Below the pieces are notes generated by a model. The model worked only from the letters and a program-made list of their open reading frames with translations. It ran no database searches and was not told the DNA's origin. This document shows positions 1-7,095 of a stretch of 37,824 bases of DNA, piece after piece. Location of the stretch: positions 1 to 37,824 of the forward strand of contig JBEKYC010000068.1 in NCBI GenBank assembly GCA_049511415.1, read 5' to 3'. The position numbers and the translations under genes are program-made. Every line of letters starts with the position of its first letter. Position 1 is the first letter of the stretch. The stretch comes from Bog-159 sp049511415 (GTDB taxonomy: Bacteria; Acidobacteriota; Terriglobia; Bryobacterales; Bryobacteraceae).

Positions 1-828
1 CAGGAATTGGCCTTCACCGATGGCCGGCCGCGGGCCGTGGGCTCGACCGGCGAGGTGCATCCGCGCGGCGTCATGAGCCTGGTCAATGTGGCCTACAGCC
101 GCGTGCTGACCTGGAGCAATCCTGGGCTGCGCACGCTCGAAGCCCAAGCCCTGATCCCGATGTTCGGCCGCCATCCGGTGGAACTCGGCCTGAGCGGCCA
201 TACCGCGGACTTTCTGCACGCCCTGGCGCGCGATCCCATTTATCGCAGTCTTTTGCCATCTGCCTTCCCCGGAGCGCGGATCCCGTTCACAATTGCAAAC
301 GTGGCCAAGGCCATCGCCGCGTTTGAACGCACCATAATCTCGGCCGGCTCGCCCTACGATCGCTACCATTACGGCGAGGATGACGCAATATCCGACTCCG
401 CCAAGCGGGGCGAGGTGCTCTTCTTTGTCGAGCGCACCGCGTGTTTTCGCTGCCACGGCGGATTCGGTTTCAGCGACTCCGCGTTCCATAACAACGGGCT
501 CTACAACCTGCCGGGACCTCTTTCGTATCCGCCCCACAGCCTGGGGATCTACGAGCACACCGGCCGCTTGGCGGACGTCGGTAAGTTCAAGGCGCCCACG
601 CTGCGCAACATTGCACTGACCGCTCCCTACATGCACGACGGCAGCATGGCCACGCTCGAGGATGTGCTCAACCACTACGCCGCTGGAGGCCGCCACAATC
701 CCAACAAAGACGCGCGGATTCGCGGTTTCCACCTGACCACCCAGAACCGCGCGGATCTGCTGGCCTTCCTGCGCAGCCTGACGGACGAGGAATTGACGCG
801 CGATCCGCGTTTCGCTAATCCGTGGTGA
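1..828 (+). CDS. Di-heme cytochrome c peroxidase-like protein (MbnH/MXAN_0977-like), C-terminal part
   Basis: The reading frame is open from base 1, so the gene begins upstream and only the last 275 or so residues are present. A c-type heme site CFRCH lies in the middle (around residue 150), followed by a segment with the conserved run APYMHDGS, whose Met is the usual distal ligand region in this superfamily. The order of these motifs matches the second heme half of bacterial di-heme peroxidases, most closely the MbnH/MXAN_0977 type. Proteins of this family are secreted to the periplasm and use peroxide or carry out oxidative modification. The N-terminal heme and signal peptide must lie outside the window. 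The stop overlaps the first possible GTG of the next gene. The family call is fairly secure; the substrate is unknown. Confidence 0.8.
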   Translation, partial: QELAFTDGRPRAVGSTGEVHPRGVMSLVNVAYSRVLTWSNPGLRTLEAQALIPMFGRHPVELGLSGHTADFLHALARDPIYRSLLPSAFPGARIPFTIANVAKAIAAFERTIISAGSPYDRYHYGEDDAISDSAKRGEVLFFVERTACFRCHGGFGFSDSAFHNNGLYNLPGPLSYPPHSLGIYEHTGRLADVGKFKAPTLRNIALTAPYMHDGSMATLEDVLNHYAAGGRHNPNKDARIRGFHLTTQNRADLLAFLRSLTDEELTRDPRFANPW

Positions 829-854
829 CGCAGGCTCCTGCTAAAATCGTCCCT

Positions 855-2777
855 ATGTTCCGACGCCTCGCACCCCTCCTGTTCACCATCTGCCTGCTTC
901 CGGCCGCCGAACCGACGCTTCCCGTGCCGGCCAATCTCACCGCCGAACAAATCCCCGCCATCCCCGCCGGCCTGGTGGAAGAACTCGCGCCCTACACCGA
1001 GTTCCGCACGGCCGCCCTGATTGACTGGCATCCCACGCGCCGCGAAATCCTCATCTCCACGCGCTTCGGTCAGGCGCCGCAGATCCACCGCGTCACACAG
1101 CCTGGTGGCGCGCGCACCCAGCTTACCTTCTATCCCGATCGCGTGTCCGGTGGACACTATCGCCCGGATGGCGGCTCGTTTCTTTTCTCCAAGGACATTG
1201 GAGGCGGCGAGTGGTTCCAGATCTACAATTACGACACGCACACCGGACGCGCCACCCTGCTCACCGACGGCAAGTCGCGCAATACCGGCGCCCTGTGGTC
1301 GCATGACGGCTCACATTTCGCCTACGCTTCCACGCGCCGCAATGGCCGCGATGCCGACATTTACGTCGGCGTTCCGCAACATCCCGAAGAGGCGCGCCGC
1401 ATTGTGGAAGCCGATAGCGGCGGCTGGGAACCGGAAGATTTCTCGCCCGACGGCAAAAGTCTGGCCGTGATCCGGGCCGTTTCGGCCTACGAGGCGGCGC
1501 TCTATCAGGTAGATACGGCCAGCGGCGAACAGAAGCCGCTGATCCCGCGCACGCCCAGCGTTTCCTATCGCCACGCGCGCTACGCGCCGGACGGCAAGAC
1601 CATCTACCTCATCACCAACCAGGGATCGGATTTCGAGCAACTCGCCACCCTGGATATCGCAACGCAGCGCATCACCATCCTGCGGCCGGGCCTGAAATGG
1701 GACGTAACCACCTTCGATCTGACCCGCGACGGCCACCGTATCGCCTATATCGTCAACGAAAACGGCTCCGATACCCTGCACGTCATGGATACGGCGACGC
1801 GCCAGGAACTGCCGTTGCCGAAACTCCCCTACGGCAGCATCGCCGACGTGCGCTGGCACGCCAACGGACGCGATCTGGGCTTCAGCATCACATCCGCGCG
1901 CACGCCGTCCGACGTCTACTCGATCGACATCGCCGCCGGCAAATTGGATCGCTGGACGTACAGCGAAACCGGCGGACTAGATGCCTCGCAGTTCTCCGAA
2001 CCGGAACTGATCGAATGGAAATCGTTCGACGGGCTTACGATCTCCGGTTTCCTTTACCGGCCGGCGAAGCGCTTCACCGGTCCCCGTCCGGTGATCGTCA
2101 ACATACACGGTGGACCGGAAGGGCAGTTCCAGCCGACCTACCTGGGCTCGTTGAATTACCTGTTGAATGAGCTGGGGACCGCCATCATCTTCCCCAATGT
2201 GCGCGGGTCCACCGGATATGGAAAGACCTTTCTCAACTTGGACAACGGCCGCAAACGCGAGGACACAGTGAAGGACATCGGCGCGCTGCTCGATTGGATC
2301 GGCACGCGGCCGGACCTGGATGCAAAGCGCATCATGGTCACTGGCGGCAGTTACGGCGGCTACATGACACTGGCCAGCATGACGCATTACAACGACCGCT
2401 TCCGCTGTGCCGTCGATGTAGTGGGAATCTCCAACTGGATCACCTTCCTGGAGCACACCGAAGCCTACCGCCGCGATCTGCGCCGTGTGGAATATGGCGA
2501 CGAGCGGGATCCCGAGATGCACAAGTTCCTGGAATCCATATCGCCCATGACCCACGTGGATAACATCACCAAGCCTATGTTCATCGTGGCCGGACGCAAC
2601 GATCCCCGTGTGCCCTATACCGAAGGCCAGCAGATGACCGCGGCCATACGCGCCCACGGCACGCCGGTCTGGTATTTGCTGGCGGCCGATGAGGGCCACG
2701 GCTTCGCCAAGAAGGGCAACCGCGACTTCCAGTTCGCCGCGACGGTGATGTTCATCCGCAAGTACCTGTTGGAATAG
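855..2777 (+). CDS. S9 family serine peptidase (prolyl oligopeptidase/DPP-like), secreted
   Basis: A 640-residue protein starting with a clear signal peptide (MFRRLAPLLFTICLLPAAEP), which is why the ATG at 855 is preferred to the in-frame GTG at 822. Residues of about 60-390 form a WD40/TolB-like beta-propeller with repeated SPDGKS, APDGKT and TRDGHR blade motifs. The C-terminal 250 residues are an alpha/beta hydrolase. The expected catalytic triad is Ser499 in GGSYGGYM, Asp583 in GRNDPRV and His615 in EGHGF. Members cleave short peptides after proline or act as dipeptidyl or acylaminoacyl peptidases. It should work in the periplasm or outside the cell, in keeping with the other secreted peptidases in the window. 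Length is normal for the family. The exact specificity cannot be read from sequence. Confidence 0.92.
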   Translation: MFRRLAPLLFTICLLPAAEPTLPVPANLTAEQIPAIPAGLVEELAPYTEFRTAALIDWHPTRREILISTRFGQAPQIHRVTQPGGARTQLTFYPDRVSGGHYRPDGGSFLFSKDIGGGEWFQIYNYDTHTGRATLLTDGKSRNTGALWSHDGSHFAYASTRRNGRDADIYVGVPQHPEEARRIVEADSGGWEPEDFSPDGKSLAVIRAVSAYEAALYQVDTASGEQKPLIPRTPSVSYRHARYAPDGKTIYLITNQGSDFEQLATLDIATQRITILRPGLKWDVTTFDLTRDGHRIAYIVNENGSDTLHVMDTATRQELPLPKLPYGSIADVRWHANGRDLGFSITSARTPSDVYSIDIAAGKLDRWTYSETGGLDASQFSEPELIEWKSFDGLTISGFLYRPAKRFTGPRPVIVNIHGGPEGQFQPTYLGSLNYLLNELGTAIIFPNVRGSTGYGKTFLNLDNGRKREDTVKDIGALLDWIGTRPDLDAKRIMVTGGSYGGYMTLASMTHYNDRFRCAVDVVGISNWITFLEHTEAYRRDLRRVEYGDERDPEMHKFLESISPMTHVDNITKPMFIVAGRNDPRVPYTEGQQMTAAIRAHGTPVWYLLAADEGHGFAKKGNRDFQFAATVMFIRKYLLE

Positions 2778-2905
2778 TTTGCCCCGCAATTGACGCCAAC
2801 GCCGGTGATTCGCTACCTTGAAGCAGTGCACTCCAGGGTGCCGCCGGCTCGCGGAAAGGGCTAAGCCCGCCTGATTCGTCACTGCATCACCGGACATACG
2901 ACTGT

Positions 2906-2961
2906 CCTTTCAGCCCGAACAGGCGAGCGATCGGGCGCAACCGGGCGCAAGCCCTGAAAGG
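2906..2961 (+). promoter_or_regulatory. Structured leader that could cover the ribosome binding site of the ankyrin gene
   Basis: A perfect 8-base inverted repeat, CCTTTCAG at 2906-2913 and CTGAAAGG at 2954-2961, flanks a segment with a second possible stem, GCCCGA at 2913-2918 with TCGGGC at 2931-2936. A tandem direct repeat CGGGCGCAA occurs at 2932-2940 and 2942-2950. The right arm of the outer stem overlaps the Shine-Dalgarno stretch AAAGGAAG just before the ATG at 2970. If transcribed, the fold would hide the ribosome binding site. This is visible in the sequence; regulation is inferred. Confidence 0.4.
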
Positions 2962-2969
2962 AAGCCGTT

Positions 2970-4592
2970 ATGGCCAATTCTCTGCCGCCGAACCCGTCGC
3001 TGGAAAATCTGAAAAAACAGGCCAAAACCCTGAAAAAGGCCTGGCAGCACAATGATCCCGCAGCGCTCGCACGCGTGCGCGCCGCGCACCCGCACCCCTC
3101 CGAAGCCCAACCGCGCCTCACCGATTGCCATCTGATCTTGGCGCGTGAATCGGGCTTCGACTCCTGGCGTCAACTGAAAGCCGCGGTCGAATCCGCGGGC
3201 CGTGATCTGCCGGACGAGTTCGTCACCATCGCGTGCCTGTGCTACGACGATCCGCACTACGATCACCGCTCGTTCCACGCGCGCGCCCACCAGATGCTCC
3301 GCCGCCATCCCTGGCTGTCGGAGGCCAACATCTGGTCCGCTGCCACGGCCGGCAACGCTGCCGCCGTGCGCGCGTTTCTGGATCGCGAGCCGGCGCTGGC
3401 AAGCCGTCCCGGACCGCACGGCTGGGCGCCCCTGATCTGTGCCTGCTACGCGCGCGGGCAACCCATCGATCCGTCGCATACTACCTTCGAAGCCGCGCGC
3501 GTGCTGCTGGATCGTGGCGCCGATCCCAACGCTTACACGCTCAAGGGCAATGCCGACGAGCGATTGAAGCAGACCGCACGCCGCTTCACCGCGCTTACGG
3601 GCTTATTCGGCGGCGGTTCCACGGGCTTGGCGAATCAGCCGCCGCATCCCCGCTGGCGCGAACTCGCCGAACTGTTGCTCGATCGCGGCGCAAATCCGGC
3701 CGACGAACAGGCGCTGCTGATCAACGTCGGCGCATCCCTGGAAATCCTGCTGCGGCACGGCCTGAAACCGGATGCCATGGCGCCTGAAGGCATCACCCTG
3801 CTCGGACGCACGCTCAGCCGGGCCGCGAACAACGGGAATGCGGATCATATTCGCCTCCTGCTCGCACACCACGCTCGAACCGATGAAAAGTACCAAGGCA
3901 AGACGCCCTGGGAGCACGCCATGTCGCGTGGCCACCTGGTAGTCGCGCGCATGCTCCAGGTAGCGGGTGCGCCTGTCTCCGCGCTTAACGACGTGGACCA
4001 ATTCATAGCGCTGTGTCTGGCGGGGGACGAACCGGGAGTGCGCGCACTGATCCAGCGCGTGCCGGACGTTGTGGCGCGCGCCCCCCAAGCTATGGTGCAG
4101 AGAGCCGTCCATTCCGGATCGATCGCAGCAGTCCGCCTGACGCTCGATCTGGGCTTCGATCCCAACTGGCAGGAGGATAACGGCCCGATTCACATGGCCG
4201 GACAACTGGATGAGCACGAAGATATCCTTCAGCTTTTGCTTTCGCACGGCGCGTCACTCAAACTGCGCGATCCGTGGTATGACAGCACGGGCATAGGGTG
4301 GGCCGATTTCTTCGAATATACACGCCTGCGCGACCGTCTGCTGAACGAACCCAATATCTGCCTGTTCGATGCCCTGGATCACGGCCGCCTGGACCGCATC
4401 CCGGACATTCTGGCGCGTGACCCCGAGGCGCTGGAACGCCCATTCGCTAAAGGCCTCTCGCGTGAGCCGAAGCCCGAAGACTGGACAACCCCGCTTGAGC
4501 GCGCCATGGCCCGCGGCGAAACTGAGGCAGTCCGAATTCTACTGGAACACGGTGCGCGCAGTCCCAATAGCGGAATCAAGATCGTTTCCTAA
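2970..4592 (+). CDS. Ankyrin repeat protein
   Basis: A 540-residue protein beginning at an ATG with a good ribosome binding site (AAAGGAAG, 5 bases upstream). The first 75 residues (NPSLENLKKQAKTLKKAW and on) are a basic helical segment often seen before ankyrin arrays in Acidobacteria. The rest contains spaced ankyrin-type units such as AARVLLDRGADPN, LAELLLDRGANP, HIRLLLAHHARTD, ILQLLLSHGASL and AVRILLEHGA. There is no signal peptide and no membrane segment, so it is probably cytoplasmic. Ankyrin repeats mediate protein binding; no catalytic domain is seen, and the partner is unknown. Only 27-45 bases separate it from the next gene, so read-through into the potassium block is possible. Confidence 0.85.
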   Translation: MANSLPPNPSLENLKKQAKTLKKAWQHNDPAALARVRAAHPHPSEAQPRLTDCHLILARESGFDSWRQLKAAVESAGRDLPDEFVTIACLCYDDPHYDHRSFHARAHQMLRRHPWLSEANIWSAATAGNAAAVRAFLDREPALASRPGPHGWAPLICACYARGQPIDPSHTTFEAARVLLDRGADPNAYTLKGNADERLKQTARRFTALTGLFGGGSTGLANQPPHPRWRELAELLLDRGANPADEQALLINVGASLEILLRHGLKPDAMAPEGITLLGRTLSRAANNGNADHIRLLLAHHARTDEKYQGKTPWEHAMSRGHLVVARMLQVAGAPVSALNDVDQFIALCLAGDEPGVRALIQRVPDVVARAPQAMVQRAVHSGSIAAVRLTLDLGFDPNWQEDNGPIHMAGQLDEHEDILQLLLSHGASLKLRDPWYDSTGIGWADFFEYTRLRDRLLNEPNICLFDALDHGRLDRIPDILARDPEALERPFAKGLSREPKPEDWTTPLERAMARGETEAVRILLEHGARSPNSGIKIVS

Positions 4593-4637
4593 CGACTTCC
4601 TTACGCACCGTGCCGTATTGTGTTGAGTGCCATTGGT

Positions 4638-5099
4638 ATGAAGGGCACCATAGCGTTTCTGCGCCAGAGCCCGGGTCTGCGTTTCCTGGCTCCGCGCCCA
4701 GCAGGGCAGCCGCCGCTGGAAGTGATCGTGCCGTACAACAATCCAGCACTGGCTGCGCGGGCCTTGTGTACCGCGTTCGATCTGGCGCGGGGGTTCGAGG
4801 CGGTCGTTACCCTCATCGCCGTGTATGTGTTGCCCTATCCGGCGCAGCTCGAATGCCAGGAAGGAATCCGCCAGCGTCTGGAAGCCGAACTGACCAGGGT
4901 GGTGCACGCCGTGCCGGCCGCGGTTCGTGTCAAGCTGGTATTTGCGCGCAGCCGCGAAGATGCCTACCTGGGCCTGTTACCTCGCCGTTCCATGGTGGTG
5001 ATGGCAGCGCCGGATCGCTGGTGGCCCACCCAGGAGGAACGCCTGGCGCGAAAGCTGGCCGCGGCTGGCCACAGTGTCGCTGTAATTAGGGTGAAATAG
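4638..5099 (+). CDS. Usp-like small protein encoded ahead of the kdp genes
   Basis: A 153-residue protein from the ATG at 4638; a GTG at 4620 in the same frame would add six residues. No strong ribosome binding site favours either. After a short basic N terminus the pattern of alternating strands and helices (LEVIVPYNN, AVVTLIAVYVL, VKLVFARS, SMVVMAAP, HSVAVIRVK) resembles the Rossmann-like universal stress protein fold. The usual ATP-binding glycine motif near the C terminus is missing. The next small gene begins 6 bases after its stop with a ribosome binding site overlapping the stop, so it is part of the kdp transcription unit. A role in sensing or regulating potassium uptake is inferred from position only; the family assignment is tentative. 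Confidence 0.6.
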   Translation: MKGTIAFLRQSPGLRFLAPRPAGQPPLEVIVPYNNPALAARALCTAFDLARGFEAVVTLIAVYVLPYPAQLECQEGIRQRLEAELTRVVHAVPAAVRVKLVFARSREDAYLGLLPRRSMVVMAAPDRWWPTQEERLARKLAAAGHSVAVIRVK

Positions 5100-5105
5100 G
5101 AGATT

Positions 5106-5189
5106 ATGCTTGATCTGTTTTTTGTGATTTTGACGATTCTGTTTTTCCTGCTCGCCTGGGCTTACGTCCGCGGCTGTGACAGGTTGTAA
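5106..5189 (+). CDS. 27-residue single-span membrane peptide upstream of kdpF
   Basis: A short frame, MLDLFFVILTILFFLLAWAY followed by VRGCDRL, starts at an ATG with a well placed TAGGAG ribosome binding site. About 19 of the 27 residues form one hydrophobic segment, followed by a short charged tail with one Cys. It lies between the Usp-like gene and kdpF with gaps of 6 and 14 bases, so it is almost certainly co-transcribed and very likely translated. It is not KdpF, which follows separately. By analogy with KdpF it may be a small accessory subunit or stabiliser of the Kdp complex. No family is recognised with confidence. Confidence 0.65.
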   Translation: MLDLFFVILTILFFLLAWAYVRGCDRL

Positions 5190-5203
5190 CTGAAGGTACA
5201 CAA

Positions 5204-5287
5204 ATGGAATACTTACTGGCTACCATCATCGCCGCCGCTGTTGGCGCTTATCTGATTTACGCGCTGTTACGGCCCGAGCGTTTCTAA
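5204..5287 (+). CDS. kdpF: KdpF, small subunit of the K+-transporting ATPase
   Basis: A 27-residue peptide, MEYLLATIIAAAVGAYLIYA plus LLRPERF. The pattern of one membrane helix ending in a short L-x-RPE-x-F tail is typical of KdpF, which is 29 residues in E. coli. A GAAGGT ribosome binding site precedes it. KdpF binds KdpA in the membrane and stabilises the KdpFABC complex. It sits 10 bases ahead of kdpA, the usual gene order. It is easily missed because of its size, but the context and tail motif make the call good. Confidence 0.85.
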   Translation: MEYLLATIIAAAVGAYLIYALLRPERF

Positions 5288-5297
5288 GGGACATTCC

Positions 5298-7091
5298 ATG
5301 ACTCCGACTGGAATTTTTCAGATCTTCCTCTATTTCCTGATCCTGCTGGCGCTGACCAAGCCGATCGGCATCTTCATGGCGCGTCTGTTCGAAGGCGAGC
5401 GTACCTTCCTGCATCCCGTCGTGCGGCCTCTGGAGCGTCTGGTCTACAAGCTCAGCGGCGTGGACGAAACCCACGAGCAGCACTGGACCCACTATGCCGG
5501 GTCTCTGCTGGCCTTCAGCCTGGTAGGTATCCTGCTTACTTACCTGGTTCAACGCATCCAGGGCCTGCTGCCTTTCAATCCGCAGAGTTTCGGCGGGAAG
5601 CTGATTTCGCCGGATCTGGCCTTTAATACGGCGGTCAGTTTCGGCACCAACACCAACTGGCAGGTCTACACGCCGGAAACCACCGTCAGCTACTTCACGC
5701 AGATGGTTGGGCTGGCCGTGCATAACTTCACCTCCGCCGCGGCCGGTATCGCCACCGCCATGGCCATGGTGCGCGGTTTTTCGCGCCGTTCCGCCAACTC
5801 CATCGGGAACTTCTGGGTGGATGTGACCCGCGCCACGCTCTATCTTCTGATTCCCCTCTCCATCATCGTCGCGCTGCTGTTTGTCTGGCAGGGATCCATC
5901 CAGAATCTTCACCCCTACGACAAGGTGACGACTCTCGAAGGCGCCATCCAGACCATCGCGCAAGGACCCGCGGCGTCGCAGGAAGCCATCAAAATGCTGG
6001 GCACCAACGGTGGCGGCTTCTTCAATGCCAATTCCGCCCATCCGTTCGAGAATCCCACGCCCTTCGCGAATTTCCTGCAATTGATTTGCATCTTCATCAT
6101 TCCCGCCGGCCTAACCTATACCTTCGGCAGGATGGTGAAGGACACCCGTCAGGGGTGGGCGCTGTTCGCCGCCATGAGCATCGTTTTCCTGGCGGGCGTT
6201 TTCGTGGTCTATCCCGCCGAGCAGGCCGGCAATCCGAATCTCACCAAGCTCGGCGTGGAGAGCGCCGCCACGGCCACCCAGCCCGGCGGCAACATGGAGG
6301 GCAAGGAAGTCCGTTTCGGCATCCCCGGCTCCGCACTCTTCGCGGTAGTCACTACCGATGCCAGTTGTGGCGCGGTCAATAGCATGCACGACAGTTACAC
6401 GCCGCTGGGCGGCCTGGTTCCCCTGGTAAACATACAACTCGGCGAAGTGATCTTCGGGGGCGTGGGCGCGGGCCTATACGGCATGTTGATGTACGCCATC
6501 CTGGCCGTGTTTCTGGCGGGCCTCATGGTAGGGCGCACGCCGGAGTATCTGTGCAAGAAGATCGAACAGAAGGAAGTGAAGATGGCCATGCTGGCCATGC
6601 TCATCCTGGCGGCCAGCATTCTGTTGTTCTCCGGTGGCGGCATCGCGGCCCACTTTGCCAAGAATTCCTGGCTGAATCCGCCCGGACCCGGAACCGCGGT
6701 CCTCACCAACAACGGCCCGCACGGCCTCTCGGAGATGCTGTATGCCTACACCAGCGGCACCGGCAACAACGGCAGCGCCTTCGGCGGCTTTAGCGGCAAT
6801 ACGCCGTATTTCAATACCACCATGGGATTCGCCATGCTGATCGGCCGCTTTCTGATGATGATTCCGCTGCTCGCCGCCGCCGGCAGCCTGGCGCAAAAGA
6901 AAATGGTTCCCGTTTCCGCCGGCACCTTTCCCACGCATGGCACGTTATTCGTGGGCTGGCTGGTGGCCGTGATCCTGGTTGTGGGCGCCCTCACATTTTT
7001 CCCGGCCCTTTCGCTGGGACCGGTGGTGGAACACTTCCTGATGCACGAGGGCAAACTGTTTTCTCTGGTGCTGACGGGGTTCTGGAGCTAA
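5298..7091 (+). CDS. kdpA: KdpA, potassium-binding channel-like subunit
   Basis: A 597-residue integral membrane protein, slightly longer than the usual 560 or so. The four filter-like loops are recognisable: FGTNTNWQ near residue 115, GTNGGGFFN near 235, ASCGAVNSMHDSYTPLGG near 355 and GNNGSAFGGFSGN near 490. These form the K+ selectivity filter in KdpA, which takes up potassium with high affinity. The start ATG has a GGGA ribosome binding site. It is followed after 4 bases by kdpB, so the two are probably translationally linked. Family and function are secure. Confidence 0.97.
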   Translation: MTPTGIFQIFLYFLILLALTKPIGIFMARLFEGERTFLHPVVRPLERLVYKLSGVDETHEQHWTHYAGSLLAFSLVGILLTYLVQRIQGLLPFNPQSFGGKLISPDLAFNTAVSFGTNTNWQVYTPETTVSYFTQMVGLAVHNFTSAAAGIATAMAMVRGFSRRSANSIGNFWVDVTRATLYLLIPLSIIVALLFVWQGSIQNLHPYDKVTTLEGAIQTIAQGPAASQEAIKMLGTNGGGFFNANSAHPFENPTPFANFLQLICIFIIPAGLTYTFGRMVKDTRQGWALFAAMSIVFLAGVFVVYPAEQAGNPNLTKLGVESAATATQPGGNMEGKEVRFGIPGSALFAVVTTDASCGAVNSMHDSYTPLGGLVPLVNIQLGEVIFGGVGAGLYGMLMYAILAVFLAGLMVGRTPEYLCKKIEQKEVKMAMLAMLILAASILLFSGGGIAAHFAKNSWLNPPGPGTAVLTNNGPHGLSEMLYAYTSGTGNNGSAFGGFSGNTPYFNTTMGFAMLIGRFLMMIPLLAAAGSLAQKKMVPVSAGTFPTHGTLFVGWLVAVILVVGALTFFPALSLGPVVEHFLMHEGKLFSLVLTGFWS

Positions 7092-7095
7092 GATA

